From Muribaculaceae bacterium (GTDB lineage Bacteria; Bacteroidota; Bacteroidia; Bacteroidales; Muribaculaceae), in NCBI GenBank assembly GCA_029059965.1, contig JAIDUY010000065.1, forward strand, positions 1 to 7,695: a stretch of DNA of 7,695 nucleotides. Reading direction: 5' to 3'. A model generated the notes under the pieces. That model had not been told where the DNA came from, did no database searches, and was given only the letters and a program-made list of their open reading frames with translations. Positions 6,464 to 7,695 of the stretch are shown here, piece after piece (within the stretch, counting starts at the first letter, position 1; every line of letters starts with the position of its first letter). The position numbers and the translations under genes are program-made.

Positions 6464-7695
6464 CTACTCAATACGGTCTTTTTCAGCGAGTCCGGCGATT
6501 ACGAGGCGCGCTTTGGCGGGACCGACGAGGGCGGCGATTTCGCTTTCGGAGGCTTCGCGGATGCGGCGCACGCTGCGGAAGTGGCTCAGCAAGGTCTGCG
6601 CCGTGGCGGGCCCGATACCGCGTATGCCGTCGAGTTCGGAACTTATAGCGTTGGCACTGCGACGGTTGCGGTGGTGAGTGATGCCGAAGCGGTGCGCCTC
6701 ATCGCGCAGGTGTTGCACCACGCGCAGGGTTTCGGAATTCTTATCGATGTATAGCGGCACCGAGTCGCCGGGGAAGTAGATTTCCTCAAGGCGCTTGGCA
6801 ATGCCGACAACGGCTATTGTGCCGCGCAGGCCCATGTTGTCGAGCGCCTCGACTGCAGCGGAGAGCTGTCCCTTGCCGCCGTCGACAACGATGAGCTGTG
6901 GCAGCGGCTCGCCCTCCTGCATCATGCGCGAGTAGCGGCGCGTCAGCACCTCTTTCATTGATGCGAAGTCGTCGGGGCCTTCGACAGTCTTGATGTTGAA
7001 GTGGCGGTAGTCGCGCTTGCAGGGCTTGCCGTCGCGGAAGACGACGCACGAGGCCACGGGATTTGTGCCCTGGATGTTGGAGTTGTCGAAGCACTCGATG
7101 TGGCGGGGCTGTTCGGACAGGCGGAAGTCGGCCTGCATACGCTCCATCAGACGCTCGGTGCGCTGCTCGGGATTGTGACGCTCGAGGTGCTTGAGGTCGT
7201 CGACTCGGTTCTGACGGGCGTTGCGCTCGGACACTTCGAGCAGCTTGGCCTTGTCGCCGCGACGCGGTATGGTGAATGTTATGCCGGGCATCTCCACTTC
7301 GGGCGATTCGGCGACGATGACTTCGTCGTAGACCACGCCGAGGGTCTGCCGCACCTCCTCCATGGCATAGCCGAGGAGCTGAGCGCGTGACTCGTCGAGC
7401 GAGCGCCTGTAGCGCAGTGTGATGCTGCGCACGACGGCACCGCGGCGCACGTGCATATAATTGATATAGACATCGCGGCCTCCGTCATCATCGAAACCGA
7501 ATACGTCGATGTCGTTGATGGTCTGGCTGACGATGACGCTCTTGGAACGGTAATTCTCGAGCAGGCGGTATTTCTCCTTGAGCTCCTGCGCCTCTTCGAA
7601 GCGCAACTCGGCCGACAGTGCCTCCATCTCCTTGCGCAGGTAGTCCTGAAGCTCGCCCGTTTCGCCGCGCAGAATCTGCCTGACGCGCTCGATGT
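6464..7695 (-). CDS. uvrC: UvrABC excinuclease subunit C, C-terminal two thirds (5' end outside the window)
   Basis: UvrC makes the 3' and 5' incisions around DNA lesions in nucleotide excision repair, acting with UvrA and UvrB in the cytoplasm. The frame is open through the right edge to the TAG at 6464-6466, giving about 409 of the usual 600 or so residues; the N-terminal GIY-YIG nuclease domain lies beyond 7695. The visible part begins with a UVR (UvrB-binding) helix pair, ending in MEALSAELRFEEAQELKEKY. It continues to the RNase H-like endonuclease domain, with IECFDNSNIQG (catalytic Asp codon at 7085-7087), KRDYRHFNIKTVEGPDDFASM and LIVVDGGKGQL (Asp codon at 6881-6883). The tail is a helix-hairpin-helix pair, LDGIRGIGPATAQTLLSHF and a second copy ending AKARLVIAGL. 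The ATG at 7625-7627 lies inside the UVR domain and is not the start. It is followed by tRNA-His, whose promoter begins 28 bp after the uvrC stop. Confidence 0.97.
   Translation of the reverse strand, partial: IERVRQILRGETGELQDYLRKEMEALSAELRFEEAQELKEKYRLLENYRSKSVIVSQTINDIDVFGFDDDGGRDVYINYMHVRRGAVVRSITLRYRRSLDESRAQLLGYAMEEVRQTLGVVYDEVIVAESPEVEMPGITFTIPRRGDKAKLLEVSERNARQNRVDDLKHLERHNPEQRTERLMERMQADFRLSEQPRHIECFDNSNIQGTNPVASCVVFRDGKPCKRDYRHFNIKTVEGPDDFASMKEVLTRRYSRMMQEGEPLPQLIVVDGGKGQLSAAVEALDNMGLRGTIAVVGIAKRLEEIYFPGDSVPLYIDKNSETLRVVQHLRDEAHRFGITHHRNRRSANAISSELDGIRGIGPATAQTLLSHFRSVRRIREASESEIAALVGPAKARLVIAGLAEKDRIE

Noticed and set aside
7055..7087. UvrC motif FDNSNIQG instead of the E. coli-type FDISH
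   Set aside because: The DNSN form is a normal variant in Firmicutes and Bacteroidetes UvrC; the catalytic Asp is kept.

Overview
The window looks like ordinary chromosomal DNA from a high-GC member of the Bacteroidales, probably of Muribaculaceae type. Four things point there: promoters of the Bacteroidetes form (TTG, 20 bp, TAnnTTTG); an absence of Shine-Dalgarno sites with an A-rich leader before one gene; secreted proteins ending in a type IX secretion (T9SS) type A-like C-terminal domain; and the TIGR02757/DUF2400 gene, which I associate with Bacteroidetes. The family placement is inference; no 16S or other marker gene is present.

The left part (1-4755, all plus strand) starts with the last 78 codons of a secreted protein, closed by a clear intrinsic terminator. 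Then comes a recognisable promoter whose -7 element lies 4 bp from the start codon of an integral-membrane GT39 (ArnT/PMT-like) glycosyltransferase. After a 41-bp gap follows a 907-residue secreted glycoside hydrolase-like protein (GHL10/DUF187, the family of E. coli DigH) with several beta-sandwich modules and a sorting domain. The glycosyltransferase and hydrolase may be cotranscribed, and both act on the cell envelope. A non-heme ferritin with a full ferroxidase centre (4812-5333) ends the rightward block.

The right part is all minus strand. Read in the direction of transcription it holds the C-terminal two thirds of uvrC (entering at the right edge), tRNA-His(GTG) with its own promoter and terminator, and a TIGR02757 protein. 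The two blocks converge at 5334-5465, where a perfect 25-bp inverted repeat with a 10-nt loop forms a likely bidirectional terminator.

I see no CRISPR array, insertion sequence, integrase, toxin-antitoxin pair or defence system. I found no convincing undescribed system. The points most worth a second look are the uncharacterised TIGR02757 protein with a glycosylase-like motif next to repair gene uvrC, the unusually long convergent hairpin, and the probable leaderless start of the glycosyltransferase mRNA.
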